Both the position numbers and the translations under genes were made by a program. Under the pieces are notes generated by a model. It saw nothing but the letters and a program-made list of their open reading frames with translations. It searched no databases and was not told where the DNA came from. Below are positions 17,767 to 25,101 of a DNA stretch of 64,000 bases, one piece after another. Each line of letters starts with the position of its first letter. The first letter of the stretch is position 1. Where the stretch lies: NCBI RefSeq assembly GCF_002979775.1, contig NZ_PCPR01000003.1, positions 1-64,000 on the forward strand. Direction: 5' to 3'. Source of the stretch: Arthrobacter sp. MYb23 (GTDB lineage: Bacteria; Actinomycetota; Actinomycetes; Actinomycetales; Micrococcaceae).

Positions 17767-17879
17767 CTGGCCCGTCAGGCTGCTTTCCCTCAACCGGGAA
17801 GCAGGACGGCGGGCCAGCAACCGATTTGCCCGGCGGTACCGGGATGCGGAAGTGGCCGGCAGGGTTTGGAACTGCCGGC
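17767..17879 (+). promoter_or_regulatory. Hairpin-rich leader between gcvH and garA
   Basis: CTGGCCCG (17767-17774) pairs with CGGGCCAG (17810-17817), enclosing an inner CTGCTTTCCC/GGGAAGCAG hairpin. A second hairpin, GCCGGCAG/CTGCCGGC (17855-17879), ends just before the garA ribosome binding site. The first may end or attenuate gcvH; the second could affect garA translation. Confidence 0.45.
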
Positions 17880-17896
17880 GGATGAGGAGGAATTCC

Positions 17897-18373
17897 ATGG
17901 TTGGCGGCGAACAGAATCAAGCCAATGTCGGGAACGGCGCGGAGGAACAGCCTACGTCGGAGACCACCTCGATCAGCATCACACCAACGTGGGACGAGCC
18001 AAGCATTGCCCCCAAGTTGGCCCCCGAAGAGCGTGCATCAGTGGACGCACTTCCGCCTAACTCAGCATTGCTCATTGCGCACAGCGGACCCAACGCCGGT
18101 GCTCGGTTCCTCTTGGACGCGGACACCACCACGGCGGGACGGCACCCGGATGCTGACATCTTCCTGGACGATGTCACGGTATCCCGCAAGCATGTTCAGT
18201 TCATCCGGTCTGAATCCGGTTTCGAGCTGGTGGACATGGGGAGCCTCAACGGAACGTACGTCAACCACGATCGCGTGGACCGTGTGCAGCTGAAGAGCGG
18301 CAACGAGGTTCAGATCGGCAAGTTCCGGTTGACCTACTACCTGAGCCCTGTTCGCGCAGCGGGCCAAGTCTGA
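17897..18373 (+). CDS. garA: FHA-domain regulator GarA (OdhI homologue)
   Basis: GarA/OdhI is a small forkhead-associated protein that inhibits 2-oxoglutarate dehydrogenase and glutamate dehydrogenase unless a Ser/Thr kinase phosphorylates its N-terminal threonines. The ETTSI motif (Thr23 and Thr24) is the expected phospho-site. The FHA domain covers about residues 55-150, with GRHPDADIFLDD, VSRKHVQF and SLNGTYVN. The 158-residue length fits. The ATG at 17897 has a strong GAGGAGG site. The window also encodes one PASTA-type kinase, at 32733, but whether it acts on GarA is unknown. Confidence 0.92.
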   Translation: MVGGEQNQANVGNGAEEQPTSETTSISITPTWDEPSIAPKLAPEERASVDALPPNSALLIAHSGPNAGARFLLDADTTTAGRHPDADIFLDDVTVSRKHVQFIRSESGFELVDMGSLNGTYVNHDRVDRVQLKSGNEVQIGKFRLTYYLSPVRAAGQV

Positions 18374-18387
18374 CGGGGTATCTGCCT

Positions 18388-19110
18388 GTGGCTATGGCCC
18401 AGCAGGACCGTCGCGGACCGCAGGTCCTGAATATCGGGGAAGTCCTCGCTCAGCTGAGTGACGACTTTCCCGGCATGACGGCGTCCAAAATCCGCTTTCT
18501 TGAGGAAAAAGGACTCATTAATCCGAAGAGGACTCCTGCCGGTTACCGTCAGTATGCGGACAGCGATGTTGAGCGACTCCGTTTCGTCCTGGCTCTTCAG
18601 CGGGATCAATATCTGCCTCTGAAGGTCATTAAGGATTATCTTGACGCAATCGACCGCGGCGAGAGGCCCGAGAATTTGCCTCCAGGTGTCACGGTGTCGC
18701 CCAGGGTTGTATCCGCGGAGATGGCAGCGGAAGTCCAAGGCCGCGCCCGGGCCCTCACTGAAGAGCAGCTGCGCGCCGAGTCGGGCGCCAACGTGCCGTT
18801 GCTTGAATCGTTGCTGAGTTTCGGGCTGATCAGGCACGTGGGCGGCAAGTTTGACGAACATGCCCTCCAGGTGGCCCGGGCCTGTGTTCAGTTGGAAGGA
18901 CACGGCCTGGAACCCCGGCACCTTCGGCCCTTCCAAGCTGCCGCTGAGCGGGAGTTCGGCTTGGTGGAGAGGGCCGTTGCGCCCCTGACCTCGCGTCGGG
19001 ACGCTGCCTCGCAGGCGCGGGCTGCTGAAGCCGCCCGAGAGATCAGCGATCTTTGCCTTACTTTGCACAGGGCCTTGGTTCACGACCGCATTTCCCGGAT
19101 GGACAGCTGA
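18388..19110 (+). CDS. ftsR: MerR-family regulator FtsR
   Basis: This 240-residue MerR protein matches Rv1828 of M. tuberculosis and FtsR of Corynebacterium glutamicum, which activates ftsZ. The N-terminal helix-turn-helix runs from LNIGEVLAQLSDDFPGMTAS through KIRFLEEKGLINPKRTPAGYRQY (about residues 12-58). A long helical region and an effector-like C-terminal domain follow. It is 14 bases after garA and overlaps the DUF151 gene by one base. The GTG at 18388 is used; an ATG at 18394 is also possible. Candidate target sites in this window lie upstream of parA, ftsZ and the second MerR gene. Confidence 0.88.
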   Translation: MAMAQQDRRGPQVLNIGEVLAQLSDDFPGMTASKIRFLEEKGLINPKRTPAGYRQYADSDVERLRFVLALQRDQYLPLKVIKDYLDAIDRGERPENLPPGVTVSPRVVSAEMAAEVQGRARALTEEQLRAESGANVPLLESLLSFGLIRHVGGKFDEHALQVARACVQLEGHGLEPRHLRPFQAAAEREFGLVERAVAPLTSRRDAASQARAAEAAREISDLCLTLHRALVHDRISRMDS

Positions 19111-19613
19111 TGATCGAAGTCGAAATCGTCGGAGTCCGGATCGAGCTGCCTTCCAACCAGCCCTTGGTGCTTCTTCGGGAGATCAACGGAGAGCGACACG
19201 TTCCCATCTGGATCGGAACTCCTGAAGCCAGCGCCATTGCCCTGGCCCAGCAGGGCGTTGTTCCGCCCCGGCCCATGACGCACGATCTTTTGGTGGATGT
19301 AGTGGAGTCCTTGGGGCATTCCATCATCAGCGTGAACATTGTGGCTGTGGAAGACAACATCTTCTATGGACAGCTGCAGTTCGACGACGGCACGGTGGTA
19401 AGTTCACGCGCTTCTGACGCCTTGGCCCTCGCGTTGCGTGCGAAGTGCCGCATCTGGTGCGCCGATGCTGTCATGGAGGAAGCCGGCGTCCGCATTACCG
19501 AGCACGACGAAGGCGAGGATTCGGAGCCGGATCCCGCAGTGGACGAGGAGCGCGAAATGCGCCGCTTCCGCGAGTTCCTGGACGACGTGGAACCGGAAGA
19601 TTTCGAAGGCTGA
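19110..19613 (+). CDS. Bifunctional nuclease family protein (DUF151)
   Basis: This 167-residue protein begins MIEVEIVGVRIELPSNQPLV and carries the DUF151 core: LLREINGERHVPIWIGTPEA, then PMTHDLLVDVVESLG and SSRASDALALALRAKC. Plant DUF151 proteins have been described as bifunctional nucleases, but the bacterial role is unsettled. The last 45 residues are very acidic. The ATG overlaps the ftsR stop by one base (TGATG), so the two are coupled, as in Corynebacterium and Mycobacterium. Confidence 0.88.
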   Translation: MIEVEIVGVRIELPSNQPLVLLREINGERHVPIWIGTPEASAIALAQQGVVPPRPMTHDLLVDVVESLGHSIISVNIVAVEDNIFYGQLQFDDGTVVSSRASDALALALRAKCRIWCADAVMEEAGVRITEHDEGEDSEPDPAVDEEREMRRFREFLDDVEPEDFEG

Positions 19614-19618
19614 TCCAC

Positions 19619-19639
19619 CCTAAGCCTAAAGTTGAGGGT
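19619..19639 (-). promoter_or_regulatory. Putative FtsR-type box upstream of the second MerR gene
   Basis: On the minus strand this reads ACCCTCAACTTTAGGCTTAG, matching about 16 of 20 positions of the ACCTTCAACTAGAGGGTTAA core upstream of ftsZ. It lies six bases after the DUF151 stop and 210 bases before the merR start, in inverted orientation relative to that gene. Confidence 0.45.
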
Positions 19640-19726
19640 GAAACTTTCGACACGACCGGATTTTCGGGCCAAGGTCTTTGACCTCGGCGCCTCACGGGCC
19701 TAACGTCGAAGTTATCAAGTTCCCGT

Positions 19727-19814
19727 TGCATACACTGCCTGCGCAAGTCACACTGGAAGGTGCGGACTTGCGGGAATTACACTGCTGCATTTCGCCGTTG
19801 TATCAGTGTATGCA
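19727..19814 (+). promoter_or_regulatory. Nested inverted repeats in the merR leader
   Basis: TGCATACACTG (19727-19737) is the exact inverse of CAGTGTATGCA (19804-19814). Inside lies a second perfect pair, CGCAAGTC (19742-19749) and GACTTGCG (19765-19772). The outer pair ends 34 bases before the merR GTG. It may be a folded leader RNA or a pair of spaced operators. Confidence 0.5.
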
Positions 19815-19848
19815 CCGTCCCCAAGGGAACTGAGAACAAGGAGGTCAC

Positions 19849-20442
19849 GTGAGTCCGAAAGGCGAAGCAGGCGAGCTGAAGCAGTCCTCTGCCGGTATTG
19901 CTGCGCCCGCATCCGGCGCCCAAGGTCTGCTCTTCACGGAGGACCTTCCCGTGCTGGACGAGGACGCGGGTTACCGCGGTCCTACCGCATGCAAAGCTGC
20001 AGGCATCACCTACCGCCAGCTCGACTACTGGGCACGCACGGGTTTGGTTGAGCCCGCCGTCCGAGGCGCTGCCGGCTCCGGTTCACAGCGGCTCTATGGC
20101 TTCCGCGACATCCTGGTTCTCAAGGTGGTCAAGCGTCTCCTTGACACCGGCGTTTCACTCCAGCAGATCCGCACCGCCGTCGAACACCTCCGCGAGCGGG
20201 GCGTCGAGGACCTCGCGCAGATCACGCTGATGAGCGATGGTGCCAGCGTCTACGAATGTACTTCTGCTGATGAGGTCATCGACCTCGTTCAAGGCGGACA
20301 AGGTGTTTTCGGTATCGCCGTGGGGCGTGTATGGCGGGAAGTGGAGGGAAGCCTCGCTGCCCTTCCCAGCGAGCATGCTGGTGAGCATTCTTTTCCCGAC
20401 GACGAACTGAGCAAGCGACGCGTCGCGCGCCGCATCAGCTAA
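19849..20442 (+). CDS. MerR-family regulator (second of the ftsR cluster)
   Basis: This 197-residue protein is the second MerR paralogue of the conserved garA-ftsR-DUF151-merR block (Rv1830-like). The helix-turn-helix is at about residues 40-105: GPTACKAAGITYRQLDYWARTGLVEP then SQRLYGFRDILVLKVVKRLL. A dimer helix (VSLQQIRTAVEHL) and a small C-terminal domain follow. The GTG at 19849 has AAGGAGG at good spacing. It has its own 235-base upstream gap with structured repeats and an FtsR-type box, so it is probably regulated apart from ftsR. Confidence 0.88.
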   Translation: MSPKGEAGELKQSSAGIAAPASGAQGLLFTEDLPVLDEDAGYRGPTACKAAGITYRQLDYWARTGLVEPAVRGAAGSGSQRLYGFRDILVLKVVKRLLDTGVSLQQIRTAVEHLRERGVEDLAQITLMSDGASVYECTSADEVIDLVQGGQGVFGIAVGRVWREVEGSLAALPSEHAGEHSFPDDELSKRRVARRIS

Positions 20443-20469
20443 ACGCCTGGCAAAGCAAAAGACTTAACG

Positions 20470-20505
20470 AAGAAGGCCTCTTCCCTGCAGGGAGGAGGCC
20501 TTCTT
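20470..20505 (+). terminator. Terminator after the second MerR gene
   Basis: AAGAAGGCCTC pairs with GAGGCCTTCTT, with an inner TCCCTGCAGGGA palindrome. T-rich sequence follows on the plus strand and an A-rich start allows use by the convergent ParA gene. Confidence 0.75.
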
Positions 20506-20532
20506 CTTGCCTGGTGTGCGTTGGTGTCGGCG

Positions 20533-21354
20533 CTAACGCTGGCGACGGTCGCGCAGGGAGGATTGTCCGGCCAGCAGGCTCTCGAGCAGCGCATCGAAGA
20601 GTTTGGCGGCGTTCTTCGCCGAGTCTCCGGGCCAATGGTGGACCGAATGGGCTGCGCCCTGGATCTGCTGCCAGTTGGCTTGCTCGGGAATGTGCGGGGT
20701 CAGCAGCAGCTCGCCGAACATGGATTCCATCTCCGCCAAGCGGAAAGTGTGCTCAGCGGATCCGGTGCGTACTCTGTTGGCCACAATGCCCGCCGGAGCC
20801 AGGTTGGGGGCGAACTCCTGCCGGAACAGTTGAATGGCGCGCATGGTGCGTTCCGTCCCGGCCACAGAGAAGAGCCCTGGCTCGGCCACGAGTACCACGC
20901 GGTCGCTGGCGCTCCACGCCATGCGCGTCAGTCCGTTGAGTGAGGGTGGGCAGTCAACGAGGACGAGCTCGTAGTTGGCAGTGCCTGCCAGCACTGCGGA
21001 AAGCCTGCGGAGGTCGCGCCGGCCCAAATCGGGGCGGTCATAAATTCCCGTGAAGGCCGAACCGACTGCAACGTCCAAGGTGCCGTTGCTTGCGCCGTTG
21101 GACACCCAGCTGCTGCCGGCAACATTGCCAGGCAGATTGGCTTTTCGGGGGCTTTTCAGCATCCTGCCGATGTCTAGTTGTCCGCCTGGTTGAACGCCAA
21201 GGGCCGTGGTGGCGTCGGCGTGCGGATCGAGATCCACCACCAAGGTGGAAATACCGGCTGCGAGGGCCGCGGACGCCAGACCGGTGGTCACGGACGTCTT
21301 TCCCACTCCACCTTTGAGGCTGCTGATGCTGACTACTTGCACTTGAAAACCCAA
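20533..21354 (-). CDS. Second ParA/MinD-type ATPase, orphan
   Basis: This 273-residue ATPase begins VQVVSISSLKGGVGKTSVTT; the deviant Walker A with its signature Lys is within the first 22 residues. Walker A' is TLVVDLDPHADATTAL and Walker B is LVLVDCPPSLNGL. No parB or cargo gene is adjacent. It is divergent from pyc and convergent with the MerR gene. The cargo could be chromosomal, plasmid-like or a protein cluster; the sequence does not decide. A GTG at 21342 is an alternative start. Confidence 0.82.
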   Translation of the reverse strand: MGFQVQVVSISSLKGGVGKTSVTTGLASAALAAGISTLVVDLDPHADATTALGVQPGGQLDIGRMLKSPRKANLPGNVAGSSWVSNGASNGTLDVAVGSAFTGIYDRPDLGRRDLRRLSAVLAGTANYELVLVDCPPSLNGLTRMAWSASDRVVLVAEPGLFSVAGTERTMRAIQLFRQEFAPNLAPAGIVANRVRTGSAEHTFRLAEMESMFGELLLTPHIPEQANWQQIQGAAHSVHHWPGDSAKNAAKLFDALLESLLAGQSSLRDRRQR

Positions 21355-21552
21355 AACCTAACGCCGGTTGCCGTATCGCGCTGATTCGCTCCGGAAGCAC
21401 CGGAGCCGGGGCTTGCCGAAGCCCCCTCAACATCATATGGTGCATCGCGGCTGATTCCCGCTTTCTACGCGCCAGGCCGGCGGGGATACCGCGGGGCAAT
21501 AGCACGCCGCTTGGTCGCGCGCACGCATATACAGCCCACATGACGATTCCTT

Positions 21553-21568
21553 TGTGATGGTTGCCACA
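21553..21568 (+). promoter_or_regulatory. CRP/GlxR-like site upstream of pyc
   Basis: TGTGATGGTTGCCACA matches nine of ten conserved positions of TGTGA-N6-TCACA, and the palindrome extends to TTTGTG/CACAAA. A third TTTGTG at 21573 makes a further inverted pair. It lies 77 bases before the pyc ATG. Two small GC hairpins (21389-21405 and 21408-21425) occupy the same divergent gap. Confidence 0.55.
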
Positions 21569-21644
21569 AAGATTTGTGTTTGATGCTGGCGGCACTACAC
21601 ACTGTGACCACCGACCGATCCACCCGCAATGATGCAGGAGAAGT

Positions 21645-24600
21645 ATGTTTTCGAAAATTCTGGTGGCCAATCGCGGCGAAATCGCGATCAGGGCGTTTCG
21701 CGCTGGTTATGAACTGGGCGCCAAGACCGTAGCCGTCTTTCCGCATGAGGACCGTAACTCGATCCACCGGCAGAAGGCCGACGAAGCCTACCTGATCGGC
21801 GAGGTGGGCCATCCCGTCCGCGCCTACCTGGACGTAGAGGAGGTTGTCCGCGTCGCCAAAGAAGCCGGCGCTGACGCCATTTACCCAGGCTATGGCTTCC
21901 TCTCCGAGAACCCGGACCTCGCCCGTGCTGCCAAGGCAGCAGGAATTACCTTTGTGGGTCCGCCCGCGGAGGTCCTGGAGCTCGCAGGCAACAAGGTTGC
22001 CGCGTTGGAGGCCGCGCGTAAGGCAGGCGTCCCTGTCCTGAAGTCGAGCAAGCCCTCCAAGGACCTTGACGAGCTTATTGCCGCAGCTGACGAGGTCGGC
22101 TTCCCGATCTTCGCCAAGGCCGTCGCCGGTGGCGGTGGCCGCGGTATGCGCCGCGTGGAGACCCGCGAAGCCCTTCCTGAAGCTTTGCAGTCCGCCATGC
22201 GGGAAGCTGATGCAGCCTTTGGCGATCCCACCATGTTCCTCGAGCAGGCAGTCCTGCGTCCCCGCCACATCGAAGTGCAGATCCTGGCTGACGCCGAAGG
22301 CAACGTCATGCACCTCTTCGAGCGCGACTGTTCGCTGCAGCGCCGTCACCAGAAAGTGGTGGAAATCGCGCCTGCACCCAACCTGGATGAGAATATCCGC
22401 CAGGCTCTTTATCGGGATGCGGTGGCCTTCGCCAAGGCCCTGAACTACGTCAACGCCGGAACCGTGGAGTTCCTGGTGGACACAGAGGGCGAGCGGGCCG
22501 GTCAGCACGTCTTCATTGAGATGAATCCCCGCATCCAGGTTGAGCACACCGTCACTGAGGAAATCACCGATGTGGACCTCGTGCAGGCGCAGATGCGTAT
22601 CGCTTCAGGGGAAACCCTTGCGGACCTGGGGCTGAGCCAGGAATCGGTGTCCATCAAGGGCGCTGCCCTCCAGTGCCGTATCACCACCGAAGACCCTGCC
22701 AATGGCTTCCGCCCCGACGTTGGAAAGATCACCGGCTACCGTTCCGCCGGTGGCGCCGGTGTCAGGCTCGACGGCGGCACGGTCTACTCGGGTGCCGAGA
22801 TCAGCCCGCACTTCGATTCCATGCTGGTGAAGCTGACCTGCCGTGGTCGTGACTACCCCGCGGCTGTTGCCCGTGCGCGTCGTGGCCTGGCCGAGTTCCG
22901 TATCCGTGGCGTGTCCACCAACATTCCGTTCCTTCAAGCAGTACTCGCGGACCCGGACTTCAACGCCGGAAACGTGGCCACGGACTTCATCGACAAGCGC
23001 CCTGAGCTGCTTAAGTCGCACATCTCCGCCGACCGCGGAACCAAGCTGCTGACTTGGCTCGCCGAGGTGACCGTGAACAAGCCGAACGGCGAGCTCAAGG
23101 TCCATTCCGATCCCGCCAGCAAGCTGCCCGCGATCGACGGGCCGGTTCCCGCATCGGGTTCCCGCCAGAAGTTGATTGAACTTGGGCCGGAAGGCTTCGC
23201 GAAGGCGCTTCGTGAGCAGCAAGCACTCGCCGTTACGGACACCACCTTCCGTGACGCACACCAGTCGCTGCTGGCAACACGTGTCCGTACCCGCGACCTC
23301 GTAGCTGCCGGTCCCGCAGTCACTGCCCTTATGCCGGAACTGCTGTCCGTGGAGGCCTGGGGCGGTGCAACGTACGACGTCGCGCTCCGCTTCCTCGGTG
23401 AGGACCCCTGGGACCGTTTGGCTGCTTTGCGCAAGGCGTTGCCGAACACCTGCATCCAGATGCTGCTCCGTGGTCGCAACACTGTGGGTTACACCCCGTA
23501 CCCGGAAGAAGTGACGGAGGCCTTCGTCAACGAGGCCGCTGCTACGGGCATCGACATCTTCCGTATCTTTGACGCGCTCAACGACGTCAACCAGATGGCC
23601 CCCGCCATCCGCGCCGTACGGGCCACCGGGACGGCCGTTGCGGAAGTTGCCCTTTGCTACACCGGCAACCTTCTGGACCCCAACGAGGACCTGTACACCC
23701 TCGACTACTACTTGGACCTCGCCCAGAAGATCGTCGACGCCGGTGCGCACATCCTGGCCATCAAGGACATGGCAGGCCTCCTGCGTCCGGCCGCTGCCGC
23801 GAAGTTGGTGTCGGCGCTCCGTGAGCGCTTCGACCTCCCCGTGCATCTGCACACGCACGACACCGCGGGCGGTCAGCTTGCCACCTTGCTTGCAGCAGTC
23901 GACGCAGGCGTGGACGCTGTTGATGTGGCAGCGGCTTCCCTGGCCGGCACCACCAGCCAGCCTGCCGCCTCTGCCTTGGTTGCCGCCTTGGCCAACACGC
24001 CTCGCGATACGGGCCTCAACTTGGCCAACGTGGGCGCGCTCGAGCCCTACTGGGAAGCTGTGCGCAGGGTTTATGCCCCCTTCGAATCCGGTCTCCCGGG
24101 TCCCACCGGACGCGTCTACCAGCATGAAATCCCCGGTGGCCAGCTGTCCAACCTTCGCCAACAGGCCATCGCCTTGGGTCTCGGTGAGCAGTTTGAGGCC
24201 ATCGAGGACATGTACACGGCGGCTGACCGTATCCTTGGACGCTTGGTAAAGGTCACGCCGTCTTCCAAAGTTGTGGGCGACCTGGCGTTGCACCTGGTCG
24301 GACTCAATGCCGATCCCGCGGACTTCAACGAGAACCCGCAGAACTACGACATCCCGGATTCCGTCATCGGCTTCCTCTCCGGCGAACTCGGTGATCCTCC
24401 CGGAGGCTGGCCCGAGCCGTTCCGCACCAAGGCCCTTCAGGGCCGCAGCATCAAGGTGCGCGACGTCGAGATCAGTGCCGAGGACAGCGCTGCGCTGAAG
24501 GGTGATTCCAAGACCCGGCAGCACACGTTGAACCGCTTGCTCTTCGCAGGACCCACCAAGGATTACCTGAAGAGCGTGGACACCTACGGAAACATCTCAG

Positions 24601-25040
24601 TGCTGGATACCCGTGACTACCTTTACGGGCTGCAACAGGGCGAAGAGCACGTCATCGAGTTGGAGAAGGGCGTCCGCCTCATTGCCCAGCTTGAGGCTGT
24701 TTCAGAAGCCGATGAGAAGGGCATGCGCACCGTGATGTGCACGCTTAACGGCCAGTCCCGGCCGGTTGTTGTCCGTGACCGTTCGGTGGTCAGCAACGTC
24801 AAGGCAGCTGAGAAGGCAGATCCGGCACAGCCGGGTCAGGTTGCGGCACCGTTTGCAGGGGCAGTTACGGTGACGGTCAAGGTAGGCGACGCAGTCAACG
24901 CAGGCGACACCGTGGCCACCATTGAGGCGATGAAGATGGAGGCGTCCATCACGACGCCGGTGGCGGGCACTGTCTCACGCCTCGCCATCTCTTCTGTGGA
25001 GCAGGTCCAAGGCGGCGACTTGCTGCTGGTGATCGGCTAG
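21645..25040 (+). CDS. pyc: Pyruvate carboxylase
   Basis: This 1131-residue single-chain enzyme carboxylates pyruvate to oxaloacetate using ATP, bicarbonate and biotin, refilling the TCA cycle. Domains in order: biotin carboxylase N-domain (FSKILVANRGEIAIRAFR), ATP-grasp with AVAGGGGRGMRRV, the biotin-carboxylase C-domain, the carboxyltransferase from about residue 525 (VTDTTFRDAHQSLLATR), and a C-terminal biotin carrier with Lys1097 in EAMKMEAS. The ATG at 21645 follows AGGAGAAGT. It is transcribed alone and ends at a strong terminator. A CRP/GlxR-like site lies upstream. Confidence 0.97.
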   Translation: MFSKILVANRGEIAIRAFRAGYELGAKTVAVFPHEDRNSIHRQKADEAYLIGEVGHPVRAYLDVEEVVRVAKEAGADAIYPGYGFLSENPDLARAAKAAGITFVGPPAEVLELAGNKVAALEAARKAGVPVLKSSKPSKDLDELIAAADEVGFPIFAKAVAGGGGRGMRRVETREALPEALQSAMREADAAFGDPTMFLEQAVLRPRHIEVQILADAEGNVMHLFERDCSLQRRHQKVVEIAPAPNLDENIRQALYRDAVAFAKALNYVNAGTVEFLVDTEGERAGQHVFIEMNPRIQVEHTVTEEITDVDLVQAQMRIASGETLADLGLSQESVSIKGAALQCRITTEDPANGFRPDVGKITGYRSAGGAGVRLDGGTVYSGAEISPHFDSMLVKLTCRGRDYPAAVARARRGLAEFRIRGVSTNIPFLQAVLADPDFNAGNVATDFIDKRPELLKSHISADRGTKLLTWLAEVTVNKPNGELKVHSDPASKLPAIDGPVPASGSRQKLIELGPEGFAKALREQQALAVTDTTFRDAHQSLLATRVRTRDLVAAGPAVTALMPELLSVEAWGGATYDVALRFLGEDPWDRLAALRKALPNTCIQMLLRGRNTVGYTPYPEEVTEAFVNEAAATGIDIFRIFDALNDVNQMAPAIRAVRATGTAVAEVALCYTGNLLDPNEDLYTLDYYLDLAQKIVDAGAHILAIKDMAGLLRPAAAAKLVSALRERFDLPVHLHTHDTAGGQLATLLAAVDAGVDAVDVAAASLAGTTSQPAASALVAALANTPRDTGLNLANVGALEPYWEAVRRVYAPFESGLPGPTGRVYQHEIPGGQLSNLRQQAIALGLGEQFEAIEDMYTAADRILGRLVKVTPSSKVVGDLALHLVGLNADPADFNENPQNYDIPDSVIGFLSGELGDPPGGWPEPFRTKALQGRSIKVRDVEISAEDSAALKGDSKTRQHTLNRLLFAGPTKDYLKSVDTYGNISVLDTRDYLYGLQQGEEHVIELEKGVRLIAQLEAVSEADEKGMRTVMCTLNGQSRPVVVRDRSVVSNVKAAEKADPAQPGQVAAPFAGAVTVTVKVGDAVNAGDTVATIEAMKMEASITTPVAGTVSRLAISSVEQVQGGDLLLVIG

Positions 25041-25050
25041 TCGAACACGC

Positions 25051-25089
25051 AAAAGTACCCCGTCCGGAATCCGGACGGGGTACTTTTTT
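25051..25089 (+). terminator. Terminator after pyc
   Basis: A perfect stem of about 17 pairs, AAAAGTACCCCGTCCGG with its complement, is followed by a run of six T. A classic intrinsic terminator, usable from both sides. Confidence 0.9.
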
Positions 25090-25101
25090 GATTCCCGCTC
25101 G

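Noticed and set aside
22605..24524. 639-residue open frame on the minus strand
   Set aside because: It is antisense to the pyruvate carboxylase coding region, low in recognisable motifs, and follows from high GC at third codon positions.
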